A program made the translations under genes and the position numbers. From Mycoplasma tullyi (GTDB lineage: Bacteria; Bacillota_I; Bacilli_A; Mycoplasmatales; Mycoplasmoidaceae), in NCBI RefSeq assembly GCF_014068355.1, contig NZ_CP059674.1, positions 558,001-622,000 of the forward strand: a stretch of 64,000 bases of DNA, read 5' to 3'. Within the stretch, counting starts at the first letter, position 1; each line of letters opens with the position of its first letter. Positions 47,041 through 58,772 of the stretch are shown here, piece after piece. A model generated the notes under the pieces. It was not told the DNA's origin. It made no database searches and was given only the letters and a program-made list of their open reading frames with translations.

Positions 47041-49194
47041 TTAAGAAACGGTTCTCTTTAAACTTTGAATAGTAAGTTTATTGGTTGCAGCATCAATTAA
47101 ACATACATATGATTTATTTTTTTCAAGTTTATCTTCGATTATTTTTTTCGCTAAAAAATTCTCTACTTCTTTTTGAATGTATCGTTTTAATGGTCTAGCA
47201 CCAAATGCTATATTAGAACCGTTTTTTACAACGTTTTCAATAACTGATTTATCAAACACGATGTTAATTTGTTGTTCTTTAATACGGTTACTTAAATCAC
47301 CTAATAATCTTTGAGCTATAGCAAACAGATCTTTATCATTTAATGCCTTAAATGTGATTATTTCATCTATTCTATTTAATAATTCAGGTCTTAATCTTTT
47401 CTTTAAATCATCAAGCGCTTTAGGTGGATTGTTAGCTAAAATATGTTCAGCACCTACGTTTGAAGTCATGATGATAATGGTATTCTTAAAGTTAACTAAT
47501 CTGTTGTGATTATCTGTTAATTGACCATCATCTAGGATTTGAAGTAAGATGTTTAAAACGTCTGGATGAGCTTTTTCGATTTCATCAAATAGAATTACAG
47601 CATAAGGTTTAGTTCTTATTGCATCAGACAAAACACCTGGTTGATCATAACCTACATATCCTGGGGGTGATCCAATTAGTTTATCTACTGAATGTCTTTC
47701 CATAAACTCAGACATATCAATTCGAACCATCGCTTTTTCATTATCGAATAGACAATAAGCTAATTTTTTAGCAACTTCGGTTTTACCTACACCAGTCGGA
47801 CCTAAGAATAAGAATGATCCAATAGGACGATTAGGATCATTGATTTGAGCTCTACCTCTTAGAACAGCATCTGAAACATTTGTTATTGCATGATCTTGAC
47901 CTTTAACATATTTAGCAAGATCGTTTTTAAGCTTTAATAGTTTTTGTTGTTCAGAAGCAACTAACTTACTTAAAGGAATCTTAGTAGCTTGTGAAATTAC
48001 TTCAGCTATTTCAACTCTAGAAATTGAAGTTTTTATTAAATTGTCGGTAAATTCGCTCAATTCTTTAGTTTTCTTTTCGATTTCTTCTTGTCGCTTTGGA
48101 ATTTCTAAATAAAGTAATTTAGATGCTTGTGTATATTCACCCTTAGCTTGTAATCTTTCGATTTCAGCTGTTAAATTAGTAACTTCTTCTTTTAATTTAT
48201 TAATGCGTTCGTAAATAGTTTTTTGTTGAGTTCATTTAACTGTTAATTCATTTTGTTTATCAGTTAATTCTTGAATTTCTTTTTTTAATTGATCGATTCT
48301 TCCGAGTCTAACGTTAGAGTGATTTTCTTTCTTTTCACGTTCTAGAGCAGCTAACTCAGTATTTAGATGAATAATCTTTTGCTTAATGTTATCTAATTCT
48401 GGTGGTAGTGAATGAATTAATGTTTTGATTTTAGCTGCAGCTTCATCAATTAAATCGATTGCTTTATCTGGTAAGTATCGATCTGAAATATAACGTGCAG
48501 ACATTTCAACAGCTGCAACTAATGCATCATCAAAAATTCTTACCTTGTGGAATGCCTCTCATCTTTCTCTAAGCCCACGCATAATTGTTAATGCTTCTTG
48601 CTTAGTAGGTTCATCTACAAGAATTTTTTGCATTCTACGTTCTAGTGCACCATCTTTTTCGATGTACTTACGATATTCATCAATTGTTGTTGCACCGATC
48701 ACTTTAATTTCACCACGAGCCATCATTGGTTTTAAAATGTTAGCAGCATCCATTGCTGAATTTGATGAATTCTTACCCATACCTACAAGTTGATGAATTT
48801 CATCAATAAACAAGATCACTTTACCATTAGAATTCTTAGCTTCTTTTAAGATCTTATTTAATCTTTCTTCAAATGAACCTTGGAATTGCGTCCCTGCAAT
48901 TAATGAAGATAAAGATAATTCAACTACTTCAACATCTTTTAAATTATCAGGAACATCACCATTAACGATTTTTCTTGCAAAACCTTCTACGATTGCTGTT
49001 TTACCCACTCCGGGTTCACCAATTAAGACAGGGTTGTTCTTATTTTTTCTACTTAAGATTTCAATCAATCTTCTTATTTCTTCTTCTCTACCGATCGTAG
49101 GATCAATAGTGTTTCTAGCAATTTCATCGTTTAGATTACGTGAATATTTACTTAAAACATTTTTTTCTTCTGTTGGAGTAAAACTAGCAAACAT
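47041..49194 (-). CDS. clpB: ATP-dependent disaggregase ClpB
   Basis: AAA+ disaggregase working with DnaK. 717 aa: the N-terminal substrate domain of ClpB (about 140 residues) is missing and the protein begins almost directly with the first ATPase domain. Walker A1 GEPGVGKT is at 59-66, Walker [10 protein letters not shown] follows, then the coiled-coil middle domain (about 230-370) and Walker A2 GPTGVGKT at 465-472. The short form is usual in mycoplasmas. It is controlled by a CIRCE element and thus by HrcA. Confidence 0.96.
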
Positions 49195-49223
49195 ATGTAC
49201 ACCTCTCTTCGTCTAATAAGTTA

Positions 49224-49229
49224 ATTATA
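49224..49229 (-). promoter_or_regulatory. -10 box of clpB
   Basis: TATAAT on the minus strand, 30 nt upstream of the clpB ATG. The CIRCE operator starts 9 nt upstream of it, where the -35 would lie. A good ribosome site (AGAGAGGTG) precedes the ATG. Confidence 0.65.
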
Positions 49230-49237
49230 ACAAAAAA

Positions 49238-49264
49238 TTAGCACTTAGGTGGTGAGAGTGCTAA
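49238..49264 (-). promoter_or_regulatory. CIRCE operator (HrcA binding site) of clpB
   Basis: TTAGCACTT-N9-GAGTGCTAA on the plus strand matches the CIRCE consensus TTAGCACTC-N9-GAGTGCTAA with one mismatch. It overlaps the expected -35 region of the clpB promoter, so HrcA binding would block transcription until heat shock. Confidence 0.93.
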
Positions 49265-49310
49265 TCAATTGAAATGATTGTTATATTAAGGCTATAGCCT
49301 TATTTTTTAA

Positions 49311-51755
49311 TTAAAGGATGCCACGAAATTTGCTAATTGCATCTTTTGCAGCTTTAATTTCGGCTTTGTGCGTGTTTGAATCTTCTCCTTCACCATACAT
49401 GATAGTACCTGCGTAAAGACTCACTTTATGAAGATTATTTTGTCGATCAAATGTTCTTTTATAATGAATTTTTGTATTCGATCCAGTTGAATGAATTATT
49501 TCTTGGAAAATTGACTTATAATCGGTATTTTCAGATAACAGACCTTTTTGGTAATAACCTATGATCGTATCATTTAAGATCTTTCTTACTGCATACTCAC
49601 CTTGATCTAAATATACAGCTCCAATAAACGCTTCAAAGATATCTTCAAGGATTTTAGGTGGTAAAGGTACAGCTTTTAGTCCTTCACCAACCCTAATATA
49701 ATTAATTAACTCTAATTGAATAGCTGCTTTAATTAATGTGCTTGATTGGATTAGTTTGATGCGATCTTTAGTCATTTCACCTTCAGATGAATCTGAATGA
49801 TTGAATAAATATTCAGCAACTATTTTATTAATGATCGCATCACCTAAAAACTCTAATCTTTGATAGTTGTATTTTAGATGCATTTCATTGGTATACGAAT
49901 TGTGCGTTAAAGCTTCTTCATAAAGTCCAATGTTGTTTGTAACAATCTTGAATTTCTTTAATAATAATTCGATGTCTTTTGCTTCCAAATTAACATAAAC
50001 AACAAGTTTGTCATCGTCAAGATTCTCATTAAGACCTAAACGATTTTTTTGTTTCAAATTAGCGTAAATAACTGGGTAATTATCTTTGATGAAATTGCTA
50101 ATCTTAACAAGATTCTTATCAGAAATATTCTTATTGCTTAATGGATTATTTTTAGATTCTTTTTTTGAATCTTCTTTTTTTTCACTATCGTTATTTTTTT
50201 GGTTTAAAGTTTCTTGTTTTTGATATTGTTCCGGTTTCTTTTTATTGTTATCGTCTTTTGATTTATCAACAGATTTTTTTTGGTTATTATTATTAATCTT
50301 TTGTTGATTTTTATTTAAATTTACCGTATTATTTGAATTATTTCTATTTTCTTGTGGTTGTTTTTTATTTGCTAAATTGTGTTGAACTTGACTAGTTTTA
50401 ATTTCTGTTTTATTTACTTGTTTGGTAGCTTCTTGTAATTGTGGATTTTCTGTTTTCTTAGCTTTATTTTTTTTAGAACTATCTTTTACATTAACTTTTG
50501 TTTGATTACTTGTAAAGTTAGCACTTAGAGGTGATTCAACAAGCGTGCTTTTAGATGGTTTTTGTTGGTTTAAAGATTTTGTTTGTTGATTATCATTTTT
50601 TTGTTCAACGTTTTTTTGGGCTTGATTATTAGAATTCTTTTGATCAGGTTTTGCTGATCTATCCTTGTTATTTTGATAGCTAATAACAGAAGATGACTCT
50701 ACATCCTTACTTTTAGATGGTTTTAGTTGTTGATTATTATTTTTTTGTTCAACATTCTTTTGAGCTCTATTCTTAGAGTTTTTTTGATCAAGTTCTACTG
50801 ATTTCGACTGATTATTCCTAGAGTTAACAACTGTAGGTGATTCAGTAATCGTATTTTTAGATTGTTTAGACTGATTTAAAGATTTTGTTTGTTGATTATT
50901 ATTTTTTTGTTCAGTATTTTTTTTAGATTGATTATTCGAGTTCTTTTGATCAAGTTTTACTGTTTTAGATTTATTGTTTTGTGAGTTAATGTCAGAAGAT
51001 AATTCTTCAACAATACTTCTTGGTTGCGTAGATTGATTCAAGAGTTTTGTTGGTTGTTTATTATTCTCTGTGTTGGTTACATTATTCTTCTGATTTTTTT
51101 GATTGTTAACAAATTTGTTATTTGCTTGTTTAGCTTCTTTTTGATTATTGTTTTTAGGAGTTAAATTTTGTTGTTGAGATTTAACTTTTTGATCTAGATT
51201 TTTGTCAGAATTAGGAGCTATTAAATTACTTTGTTTAAATGTTTCAAAACTTCTTTTGATAATTAAATTTATAGCTGTTTTTGCCGTAGATTTATCCAAA
51301 TTTGTATTAACTTGAACTTGTTTGTTAGCTACTGATTTCTGATTTCTGTTCTCTTGTTTTTTATTATTAGAAAAGTTATTATTGTATCTTCTTTGATTTC
51401 TATTTTTATTAACTTTTTTATTAGCTTGTTTATTGTTATTATTTCGTTTTTTAGAACGATTTTTTACAGTTTCCTCAGATCTAATTTTTTTAGCTTCTTT
51501 TTCTTGAATTTCTCTGATTTTTTTATCGTAATCAGGATCGTTTAACGCCACTGGTTTTTCTGTGTGCTTTCTACCCGTAACACCTAATTGATGTAAAAAC
51601 TTACTAGATTTAGGCGCCATTTTAAACATTCTTGGCGTCGGTCTTTCTGTCTTAGGCTCTTCGGTTTTATTTTTGTTATGTTTTGATCTTCTATTTCTTC
51701 TAAAATGATTTGGTTTTTTTGTCTTTTTTGTAGTATTTTTCTCTGTATTATCCAT
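49311..51755 (-). CDS. rnc: Ribonuclease III with a very long low-complexity N-terminal extension
   Basis: Double-strand RNA endonuclease (rRNA processing). 814 aa against about 230-280 for the family. The catalytic part is the last ~215 residues: [13 protein letters not shown], signature [15 protein letters not shown], catalytic [16 protein letters not shown], then a dsRNA-binding domain ([12 protein letters not shown]...[15 protein letters not shown]). Residues 1 to about 555 are disordered, rich in Asn, Lys, Gln and Ser. They begin strongly basic ([15 protein letters not shown]) and include 3-4 copies of a repeat of about 55 residues (about 248-415). One frame, one ATG and no break, so the extension is part of the gene. 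It heads the plsX side of a block conserved with M. pneumoniae. Confidence 0.93.
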   Translation of the reverse strand: MDNTEKNTTKKTKKPNHFRRNRRSKHNKNKTEEPKTERPTPRMFKMAPKSSKFLHQLGVTGRKHTEKPVALNDPDYDKKIREIQEKEAKKIRSEETVKNRSKKRNNNNKQANKKVNKNRNQRRYNNNFSNNKKQENRNQKSVANKQVQVNTNLDKSTAKTAINLIIKRSFETFKQSNLIAPNSDKNLDQKVKSQQQNLTPKNNNQKEAKQANNKFVNNQKNQKNNVTNTENNKQPTKLLNQSTQPRSIVEELSSDINSQNNKSKTVKLDQKNSNNQSKKNTEQKNNNQQTKSLNQSKQSKNTITESPTVVNSRNNQSKSVELDQKNSKNRAQKNVEQKNNNQQLKPSKSKDVESSSVISYQNNKDRSAKPDQKNSNNQAQKNVEQKNDNQQTKSLNQQKPSKSTLVESPLSANFTSNQTKVNVKDSSKKNKAKKTENPQLQEATKQVNKTEIKTSQVQHNLANKKQPQENRNNSNNTVNLNKNQQKINNNNQKKSVDKSKDDNNKKKPEQYQKQETLNQKNNDSEKKEDSKKESKNNPLSNKNISDKNLVKISNFIKDNYPVIYANLKQKNRLGLNENLDDDKLVVYVNLEAKDIELLLKKFKIVTNNIGLYEEALTHNSYTNEMHLKYNYQRLEFLGDAIINKIVAEYLFNHSDSSEGEMTKDRIKLIQSSTLIKAAIQLELINYIRVGEGLKAVPLPPKILEDIFEAFIGAVYLDQGEYAVRKILNDTIIGYYQKGLLSENTDYKSIFQEIIHSTGSNTKIHYKRTFDRQNNLHKVSLYAGTIMYGEGEDSNTHKAEIKAAKDAISKFRGIL
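50515..51030 (-). repeat. Tandem repeats in the RNase III extension
   Basis: Protein-level repeat of about 55 residues, core LDQKNSNNQ(A/S)[12 protein letters not shown], in 3-4 imperfect copies, each ending with a SKxxxxES segment. Repeats of this sort change copy number easily, so strain length variation is likely. Confidence 0.6.
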
Positions 51756-51819
51756 ATAAGAATAGCATTAATGCTTTGTATAAAAATTAAATAGATTGGA
51801 TGAGAATTTACTAATTAAT

Positions 51820-52806
51820 TTAATTCAAAAAAGTCAAAGAATCTTTTGTAATTTTCTCAATTAAATTATTTAATAAACTATCGTGCGCTAAACGAATAGT
51901 TGAATAAAATTGTTTAGCATCAGCTGAACCGTGAGTTTTTAGAACTAATTTATTTAGTCCTAGTACAACAGCACCAGCATTATTTTTATAATCAAATGTT
52001 TTAGTAATTTGATATATAACGTTCGCTGAGAACAAAGCCCCCAGTGGATTTATTTTATAATTTTTCTTTAAAATTTTACCAACTGACTTTAGTGCACCTT
52101 CTAATGATTTAAGCACTAAATTACCAGAGTAACCATCACTAACTAATAGATCACATTCACCATCAATCAATCCTCGTGGTTCAATGAATCCTAAGAAATC
52201 TAGAGTTTTGTCGTTTTCTAGTAGATTATAAGCAACTTGGTGGTATTCAAATCCCTTGTTTTTTTCAGTACCAATATTAAGTACACCTAACCTAGGTTGA
52301 TAATTAAGCACATTATTAATAAAGATATTAGCCATCTTACCTAGATAGTATAGTTCTTCACCCGTATATTCTTTATTAGCACCAACATCTAAGAATCAAA
52401 AACCTTTCTTAGTTACTGTTGGCACATATGACATGAACCCGATCTTGATTTTAGGGTGAATCTTACCAAGCAAATTATATGTTAAAGCAACATAAGCACT
52501 TGATGATCCTGCTGATACAATCGTATCAACTTCATCATTTTTTAATAGTTCAATTGTTAGATACATTGAACTATCTTTTTTACGATAAGCAGTTAAAACC
52601 GAATCGCTCATACTAATTTCATTAGTAGTATGAACGATTCGATAATTTAAGAATTTCTTATTTTCAACTAGTGGTTTGATCTGTTTTTCATCACCAACTA
52701 AAACAAAAGATAAATCTTTGTGAGTTTTAGCATATTTAATTACAGCTTTAACAGCTTCACTAACTGAGTTTTCAAAACCCATGCAATCAACTGCGATTCT
52801 AAACAT
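51820..52806 (-). CDS. plsX: Phosphate acyltransferase PlsX
   Basis: Makes acyl-phosphate for phospholipid synthesis. 328 aa. The start FRIAVDCMGFENSVSEAVKA matches PlsX (usual AxDxMGGD), and VSAGSSSAYVALTYNLLGKI and LVSDGYSGNLVLKSLEGALK are family segments. Its ATG overlaps the fakA stop (TAATG), so the fatty acid kinase and PlsX are translationally coupled. This fits use of host fatty acids as acyl source. Confidence 0.92.
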
Positions 52807-54530
52807 TATTGCACACCGATGTAATATTGGTAGAGTTTTTGTGCACCATTGATTGCTTCACAATAGATACCAAACTTCTCTGAGATCAGTTTAACAATTG
52901 TTCTTACTTCAGAACTTGTTGTATTCTTACCATAGATGATTAAAACTAGTTCAGGTTTTTTAACCTCATCAATTAGTTGAGATACTGTATCTAGTAAACA
53001 TTTATAAATATCGCTATCACTAACGATAATTTTCTTCTTCATTACTCCAATGTAATCACCTTTGTGAACTTGAAGATGAGGATATTTAATGTTTTTTACA
53101 GATGTTGAGATAAATGCTGATCCAGTAGATTTGATAATCTTGTTTAAAACTTTAACGTTGTTTTTAAGATTATCTGAACGCATGTAACCACTAATTGCAC
53201 TTAATGATTCAATAAAGTTTTGACATGAGATCAGTTCACAATTAATGTATTTTTTTAATAATGAGATTGCTTCTCTTGCTGATAGTAATAAGTTCGTATC
53301 ATCAACAACGATAATCACATTCTTAGATTTAACGCTATAGATATTCTTAACGAAATCTTTGATTGTTGGATTACCAGTAGCTGATGTATCAATAAACTGA
53401 TCAACATCATAGTTTTGCACGATCATTCTACCAAGAACTCGTGAAGGAACAGTAGCAATAATAGCGGTTTCATTTTTAAAGTTCTTAATCTTAGATAGAT
53501 CAATATCCATTAAAAGATCGATAGGTTTGTTTTCTGACTTATTCAGATTACTGTCATCTTGCTTACGCTCAGTAACCTGTTTGTTCATGTTTTCGATCTT
53601 AACTTTTAAAAACTCACCATAAACTTGAGCGTGTTTTAAAACTATATCTGGAGTTAAAGTGTGAGCGTGAAGTTTAACGATCCCTTCACTTTCATCGTTA
53701 ATTAAAACTAAAGACTCAACATCTTTACTAATTTCTTTTTTAAATTTTTCTTCGTTAAATTTGCTCTTAGTTTGATCGTCTTTAGCTTTTAATCCTAGTT
53801 TTAATAAGAACTCAGTACAATAACCATGACCTTCTTCAACTAATTCTTGTTCAGCTTTAGCTGATAAAGCTTTCTTATTAGTAAATTGCTTATCATCATT
53901 AAGTACTGAAAAATCTTTGGTTAGATCAGTTAACATTCCTTCTAAGAATGAAACTAAACCAAATCCACCTGAATCAACAACTTTAGCAGACTTAAGTGCT
54001 GGTAACATCTTAGGAGTTTGCTTAAGTGCATCTTTAGCAAACTCAGTTGCCATCTCAAACAATTGTTCAACTGAACTGATTTCGTCTTGTTTTTCTAAAA
54101 GTTGTTCAGCTGTTAATCTAATAACAGTTAAAATAGTCCCTTCGACGGGTGATTGAATCACACTATAAGCAACCTCTTTAGCTTCTTTAAACGAATTGAT
54201 TAATTGCTTAATATCAACTTCATCACTCTCAGGTAATGACTTGGTAAACCCTTTAATGATCTGACTAAAGATCACCCCAGAGTTACCACAAGCATTCATG
54301 AATAATCCAGTCGCAAACACTTTTCCCAAGTTTTGTAATGAACTGAACTCTTGATCACTAATAGCATCAACACCACCCTTAGTAGTGATCTTCATGTTTG
54401 TTCCTGTATCACCATCTGGAACAGGGAAAACGTTAAGGTTATTAATGTATTCATAACGATTAAAAATTACATTATAACCTTCAATGAACATCGATTGAAG
54501 TTGCTTGGTATTTAACGTTTCTGAAGCCAT
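52806..54530 (-). CDS. fakA: Fatty acid kinase FakA (DAK domain protein)
   Basis: 574 aa. The N-terminal Dak kinase domain begins LQSMFIEGYNVIFNRYEYINNLNVFPVPDGDTGTNM, broken here by its PVPDGDTGTNM nucleotide-binding motif. It continues with ACGNSGVIFSQIIKG, then the C-terminal DegV-like half. It phosphorylates exogenous fatty acids held by a FakB protein (not in the window). It lies directly upstream of plsX, which uses the same acyl-phosphate pool. Confidence 0.9.
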   Translation of the reverse strand: MASETLNTKQLQSMFIEGYNVIFNRYEYINNLNVFPVPDGDTGTNMKITTKGGVDAISDQEFSSLQNLGKVFATGLFMNACGNSGVIFSQIIKGFTKSLPESDEVDIKQLINSFKEAKEVAYSVIQSPVEGTILTVIRLTAEQLLEKQDEISSVEQLFEMATEFAKDALKQTPKMLPALKSAKVVDSGGFGLVSFLEGMLTDLTKDFSVLNDDKQFTNKKALSAKAEQELVEEGHGYCTEFLLKLGLKAKDDQTKSKFNEEKFKKEISKDVESLVLINDESEGIVKLHAHTLTPDIVLKHAQVYGEFLKVKIENMNKQVTERKQDDSNLNKSENKPIDLLMDIDLSKIKNFKNETAIIATVPSRVLGRMIVQNYDVDQFIDTSATGNPTIKDFVKNIYSVKSKNVIIVVDDTNLLLSAREAISLLKKYINCELISCQNFIESLSAISGYMRSDNLKNNVKVLNKIIKSTGSAFISTSVKNIKYPHLQVHKGDYIGVMKKKIIVSDSDIYKCLLDTVSQLIDEVKKPELVLIIYGKNTTSSEVRTIVKLISEKFGIYCEAINGAQKLYQYYIGVQ

Positions 54531-54538
54531 AAAAAAAT

Positions 54539-54811
54539 CTATCCTTTAATTTCTTTAATAATTACATTGATAAAGTACGGATGATGATCATCCCAGCGTG
54601 ATAGTTCATAATAGATCATGCTTTGAGCCATTAAACATACCTGATAGGGTCTAATGCCTAGCTTGCAAACAACTGTGATCGTAATTGTGTCCTCATCGAT
54701 CTCGATATCATCATCGCTCAGTTCACTAGTTATTCCTGGTACTAATTTGATGATTTCTTTTAACCAACCCTTGATGAGATCATCATTATATATAGTTTTA
54801 GTTGTTTCCAT
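54539..54811 (-). CDS. Asp23/Gls24-like small protein
   Basis: 90 aa, hydrophilic, with no signal. The pattern of Ile/Val strands and the segment VCLMAQSMIYYELSRWDDHHPYFINVIIKEI resembles Asp23/Gls24 proteins (DUF322). In Firmicutes a short Asp23 protein regularly precedes the fakA (yloV) gene, and here it stands 8 nt upstream of fakA. Function in the family is poorly defined; cell-envelope stress has been proposed. Confidence 0.7.
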   Translation of the reverse strand: METTKTIYNDDLIKGWLKEIIKLVPGITSELSDDDIEIDEDTITITVVCKLGIRPYQVCLMAQSMIYYELSRWDDHHPYFINVIIKEIKG

Positions 54812-54832
54812 TTAGGTAATATTTTACCAAAT

Positions 54833-55825
54833 TTATTTTTCTTCGTAGTATTTGGGGTTAAGATCATTCATAAACCAAGCTGGTTGCTTGGTTTGATATT
54901 CATCTTGATCTAGATACTTCAAGATGAAATCTTGATCGTAGTTAGCTAGATCAAAAATGATCTTGTAACTGTGTAATAATTGGTGTTTAAAATTCCCTTG
55001 ATTATTTTGGTATTGCTTCTTAGCATACTTATAATCACCCACCACAGGGTGATTGATATATGACATATGTACTCTAATCTGATGGGTTCTACCCGTAATT
55101 AGTTCAACATCTAATAGAGTATAGTTTTGTTTCTTAAAGTAATATAGGGTTTTATAACTGGTAATAATTGGTTTATTATCATTAGTTTTTTCTTTTTGGA
55201 TAGTTACCAAAGATTTGTTTGGATCTTTGGTTAAATAAGCTGACAACATCGCTTTTTTAGGATTAACTTCTCCATGAACCACACAATGATAAAACTTTTT
55301 CAAATCACGATTTTTAATAATCTGATTCAGTGCTTGTTGGGCTTTAAGATTTTTAGCACCCAACATAATCCCAGTCGTATAAGTATCAAGCCGATTAACA
55401 ATACTTGGCACGTAAGCTTGATTATTTAAATAATCATATTGGTTAGACTTAACCAAATAATGAACCAAGCGATTTTGCATATGATCATATTGGCTTGGTT
55501 CATTGGTATGTTGAGCTGAAATCCCCAAGGGTTTTTCAAAGATCACTAGATTTTCATCTTCATAGATTAAATCTAATTCAGGTTTAGCTTTGAAAAACTC
55601 TGGCTCTTTTTTCTTATGATCAGTTCTTAAAAAATCATAATAACTGATCTTGTCATTAACTCTTAAGATGTAATCAAAATCGATCCGTTTATTATTAACC
55701 GTAATATCCTTTTTACGAATCATCTTATAGATATTAGTTCTTGTGTAGTTTTTTAAAAACTTAAACAAGAACTTATCAATCCGAATACAATCATCTACTG
55801 ATTTGATAACGATCGTTTTTTTCAT
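54833..55825 (-). CDS. Ribosomal large-subunit pseudouridine synthase, RluD/RluC family
   Basis: 330 aa. An S4 RNA-binding domain (about 10-65, KFLFKFLKNYTRTNIYKMI) is followed by the synthase domain. The catalytic Asp147 is in VNRLDTYTTGIML (usual RLDxxTSG), and ELITGRTHQIRVHM is the second signature. The exact uridine target cannot be told from sequence. Its start overlaps the SpoU methylase stop by 4 nt. Confidence 0.88.
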   Translation of the reverse strand: MKKTIVIKSVDDCIRIDKFLFKFLKNYTRTNIYKMIRKKDITVNNKRIDFDYILRVNDKISYYDFLRTDHKKKEPEFFKAKPELDLIYEDENLVIFEKPLGISAQHTNEPSQYDHMQNRLVHYLVKSNQYDYLNNQAYVPSIVNRLDTYTTGIMLGAKNLKAQQALNQIIKNRDLKKFYHCVVHGEVNPKKAMLSAYLTKDPNKSLVTIQKEKTNDNKPIITSYKTLYYFKKQNYTLLDVELITGRTHQIRVHMSYINHPVVGDYKYAKKQYQNNQGNFKHQLLHSYKIIFDLANYDQDFILKYLDQDEYQTKQPAWFMNDLNPKYYEEK

Positions 55826-56628
55826 AACTTGTTTAATTCGTATAAGATGATGCCACTACTTGTAGCTACATTTAGTGATTCAGCATACTGATTATTAATC
55901 ACGATCTTGATCGTTTGATCTGCTTGATTTAATAATTTATCACTTACCCCATTGGCTTCATTACCAAAGATGATGATATTACCTAACTCATGATCAAACT
56001 CATCTAAAGGTGTAGCATCTTTGTGATTGGCGGTAGCTACTAATCTTAATCCCTTCTTTTTGATTGCACCAATGAACTGATCTAAGTCTTTGATGATACT
56101 GATTTGATTACTAAAGATTGCACCAGCAGATGCTCTTATTAATTTGGGATTATATAAATTAACTGAATCATTAATTAAAACTTTGGTTAAATTAAACGCT
56201 GCAGCATTTCTTAAGATCGTACCAAGATTGCTTGGATCTTGGATATGATCTAAGAATAAGTAATTATGTTGATTACTTAGATCAAAGCTTTGATGATGTA
56301 AATCTTTTAATAAGTAATAAAAATAACAATCTCCAGCTTGGGTGTTGATCTTTTTTAATTGATCATTCAATTGATCAGAGATCATAATCCAACGCACTTT
56401 GTGTTGTTTTAGTTTGCTTTTAATGTTTGTAATAATCTTTTGATCAAAAGATTCACTAACAAAGATCGTGTGTGGAATCCAATTATTATTTAAGGCGATT
56501 AGATTGTTTTTAATTCCACCAACACAAAAATAATCACTAATCTGTTTGTTATAACCATTCTTGAATGCGATCTTTAAATCTTTAAAGATCGGATTATTTT
56601 TGGCATTAATTTTGTGAAAGTTGATCAT
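55822..56628 (-). CDS. SpoU/TrmH-family RNA 2'-O-methyltransferase
   Basis: 268 aa with an N-terminal substrate-binding region and a SPOUT knot. The three motifs are DHIQDPSNLGTILRNAAAF (motif 1), IIIFGNEANGVS (2) and NVATSSGIILYEL (3), with the usual Arg and Asn residues. RlmB- or TrmH-type activity is likely; which RNA is uncertain. It overlaps the genes on both sides. Confidence 0.87.
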   Translation of the reverse strand: MINFHKINAKNNPIFKDLKIAFKNGYNKQISDYFCVGGIKNNLIALNNNWIPHTIFVSESFDQKIITNIKSKLKQHKVRWIMISDQLNDQLKKINTQAGDCYFYYLLKDLHHQSFDLSNQHNYLFLDHIQDPSNLGTILRNAAAFNLTKVLINDSVNLYNPKLIRASAGAIFSNQISIIKDLDQFIGAIKKKGLRLVATANHKDATPLDEFDHELGNIIIFGNEANGVSDKLLNQADQTIKIVINNQYAESLNVATSSGIILYELNKL

Positions 56629-57592
56629 TATTCATCGTTTTTAGATAATCATCTAAAACCTTAATTAGTTTACCAAAGTCCTTCTTGTTATCCAAACTAA
56701 AACCACTAGCAAACTTATGCCCACCACCGTTGAACATCGCTGCAAAGTGGTTGATTGGAATATCATAAGATCTAATTGATCCCTTTCACTTTTGGGATTG
56801 ATCATCAAAATAGATTGCGGTTCAGATTTTTACCCCAGCAATGTTATTTAGTGCGTGCACCATTGTCATTGGTGATTTGATCCCAAAGCGCTTGTGCGCA
56901 CCTTTTCTAACAGCAATATAAGCTAAACCGTTTGGGGTGATCGTAGCATGATTAACCACATAAGAATAATACTTGTGTTCAAGGATCGGTTTTACATAAA
57001 CAGCATCGTGAACTTCGTTCCGATTAAATCCAGTCGCTAAGATCTCAGCAGTCATCATGAATGTACTTGGAGTGGTTGCTAAATATATAAATCTACCAGT
57101 ATCAGTAATAATTCCTGCATAAATATATTTAGCAATGATCGAATTTAATTTAAACCCCATTCACTTGATGAATCAACCGATCATCTCAGCAGTTGATGAA
57201 AAGGTTGGATCAACTCATTCAATTGATCCAATGATCTCAGTCTTGGGATGATGGTCGATTCGTATAATCTCTTTTACCAATTTATGCTGACCAGTTAAGA
57301 TTCTTTCAGCATTCGCAGTATCAAAAACAATCCCTAGTGATTGTTCTAAAAAATCAATATCAACAGGTTGTTTTTCAAACGGAAATAAACTTGCTCCTAA
57401 TTCAGGATCAAGTTTATATGTTCCCATTACATAAACCTTTTTTTCTGGGAACATATTGTTAATTAATTCTTTAAATGCGAATGCTGAACCTAAAGCATCA
57501 AAATCGGGACGTTCATGAACAAAGAAAGCCAGGTTATCAAATTCCTGGACTTTAGCTCAGATCTGATCATGAACTTCTAATTGTTGTCTCAT
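56606..57592 (-). CDS. DHH-family phosphoesterase (NrnA/MgpA-like)
   Basis: 328 aa with UGA Trp (QIWAKV, SIEWVDP). DHH motifs: HERPDFDALGSA, FDTAN, RIDHHPKTE and YAGIITDTGRF; then the DHHA1 domain with GGGHKFASGF. Homologues degrade nanoRNA, pAp or cyclic-di-AMP products (pApA), which would complement the cyclase at 9859. Overlaps the SpoU gene by 23 nt and thiI by 16 nt. Confidence 0.88.
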
Positions 57593-58767
57593 TGTTTATT
57601 TAAATCAAATTGGATAATATCATTAGTTATTGAATTATCAATAACTACATCTAAAAAATCTAATTTAGCTTCGATCTTATCAATAACTTCAATCCTTGGA
57701 TTGGTAATTGGTTTTTTAGGTGCATATAATGAACAAGCATCAGAATAAGGTAGGATGGAAATCTCATAAGTTCCGATCTTCTTAGCGTGTTCAATGATTT
57801 GGCTTTTATCATAACACAATAAAGGTCGTAGTACTAATAAATCTTTGGTAGCGTTTGAGATTACCTTCATGCTGTTCACAGTTTGTGAAGCAACTTGACC
57901 AAGTGATTCACCTGTAGCGATACAGTCATAACCATACTGAGTTATTAGTTTATAAGCAATCTTATAAAAACATCTGCGCATTAATGTGATGCGGTAGTTT
58001 TCATAATTAGTGTGAGAGATTTCTTTAAGTACATTGGTGAAGTTATGAATGAAGATTTTAGCATCGTTTACTTCGTTGTGTTTACTAACTGTTTGAGCTA
58101 GTAAAACAGTTTTATCCAAAGCTTGCTTTGAAGTATGAGGCGGAGTAATAAACGTTAAAAAATCAACGTGCATACCTCTTTTATAAAGTAGATCACTAGC
58201 AACAGGTGAATCGATTCCACCAGATAATAAAACTAGCACTTTTCCCGATGATTTTACTGGTAAACCACCAGCTGCATTGTATTTATGTAAATATAAAAAG
58301 AAGTAGTTTTTGACTACATCAATGCTAATAACTTTAGTTGGGTTATTTAGATTAATCTTAATCTCACGATTTTTTAAACAGTGAGCTGCTAAAGTCTTTT
58401 TTAAATCAAGACTACTAAGTTCATAACTTTTATCTTTTCTTTTGATTTCAAAAGCTAGTTCATCGTCATCATTAACCATCTCAAGAACTAAATCTTGTAA
58501 TTGATTTAGATCGCGAGGCAATTGTTGAACCAAACAAACATAACTGATTCCTGGTATTCTTTTTAAGATATCAATCAGTTGTGTTTGATCTTGATCACGA
58601 TAATTCGTTATCAAGAAATGATCGTAATGTAAACTAAGTTTTAATTCAAACTTAGATATTGCTTGATGTAAGTTATCTTTTAATTGATTAATAAAGTTGA
58701 TTCGGTTGTTATTTTTTAATCATAATTCACCGAATTTGATCATGATCTGATAATTGCTAGGATTCAT
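57577..58767 (-). CDS. thiI: tRNA 4-thiouridine synthetase ThiI
   Basis: Makes s4U in tRNA with sulfur from a cysteine desulfurase. 396 aa; the ATG 58767 gives the NFLD/THUMP domain start (MIKFGELWLKNNNR). The PP-loop SGGIDSP is at about 182-188, and YDCIATGESLGQVASQT follows. No rhodanese domain. The frame continues past a UGA into the following DHH gene (stop TAG at 57577). It begins 5 nt after the preceding gene. Confidence 0.92.
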
Positions 58768-58772
58768 ACTCA

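Noticed and set aside
49281-49303. Hairpin AAGGCTATAGCCTT followed by T-run
   Set aside because: The T-run is on the plus strand, where no gene ends; on the minus strand, where rnc ends, there is no T-run. Too weak to call as the rnc terminator.
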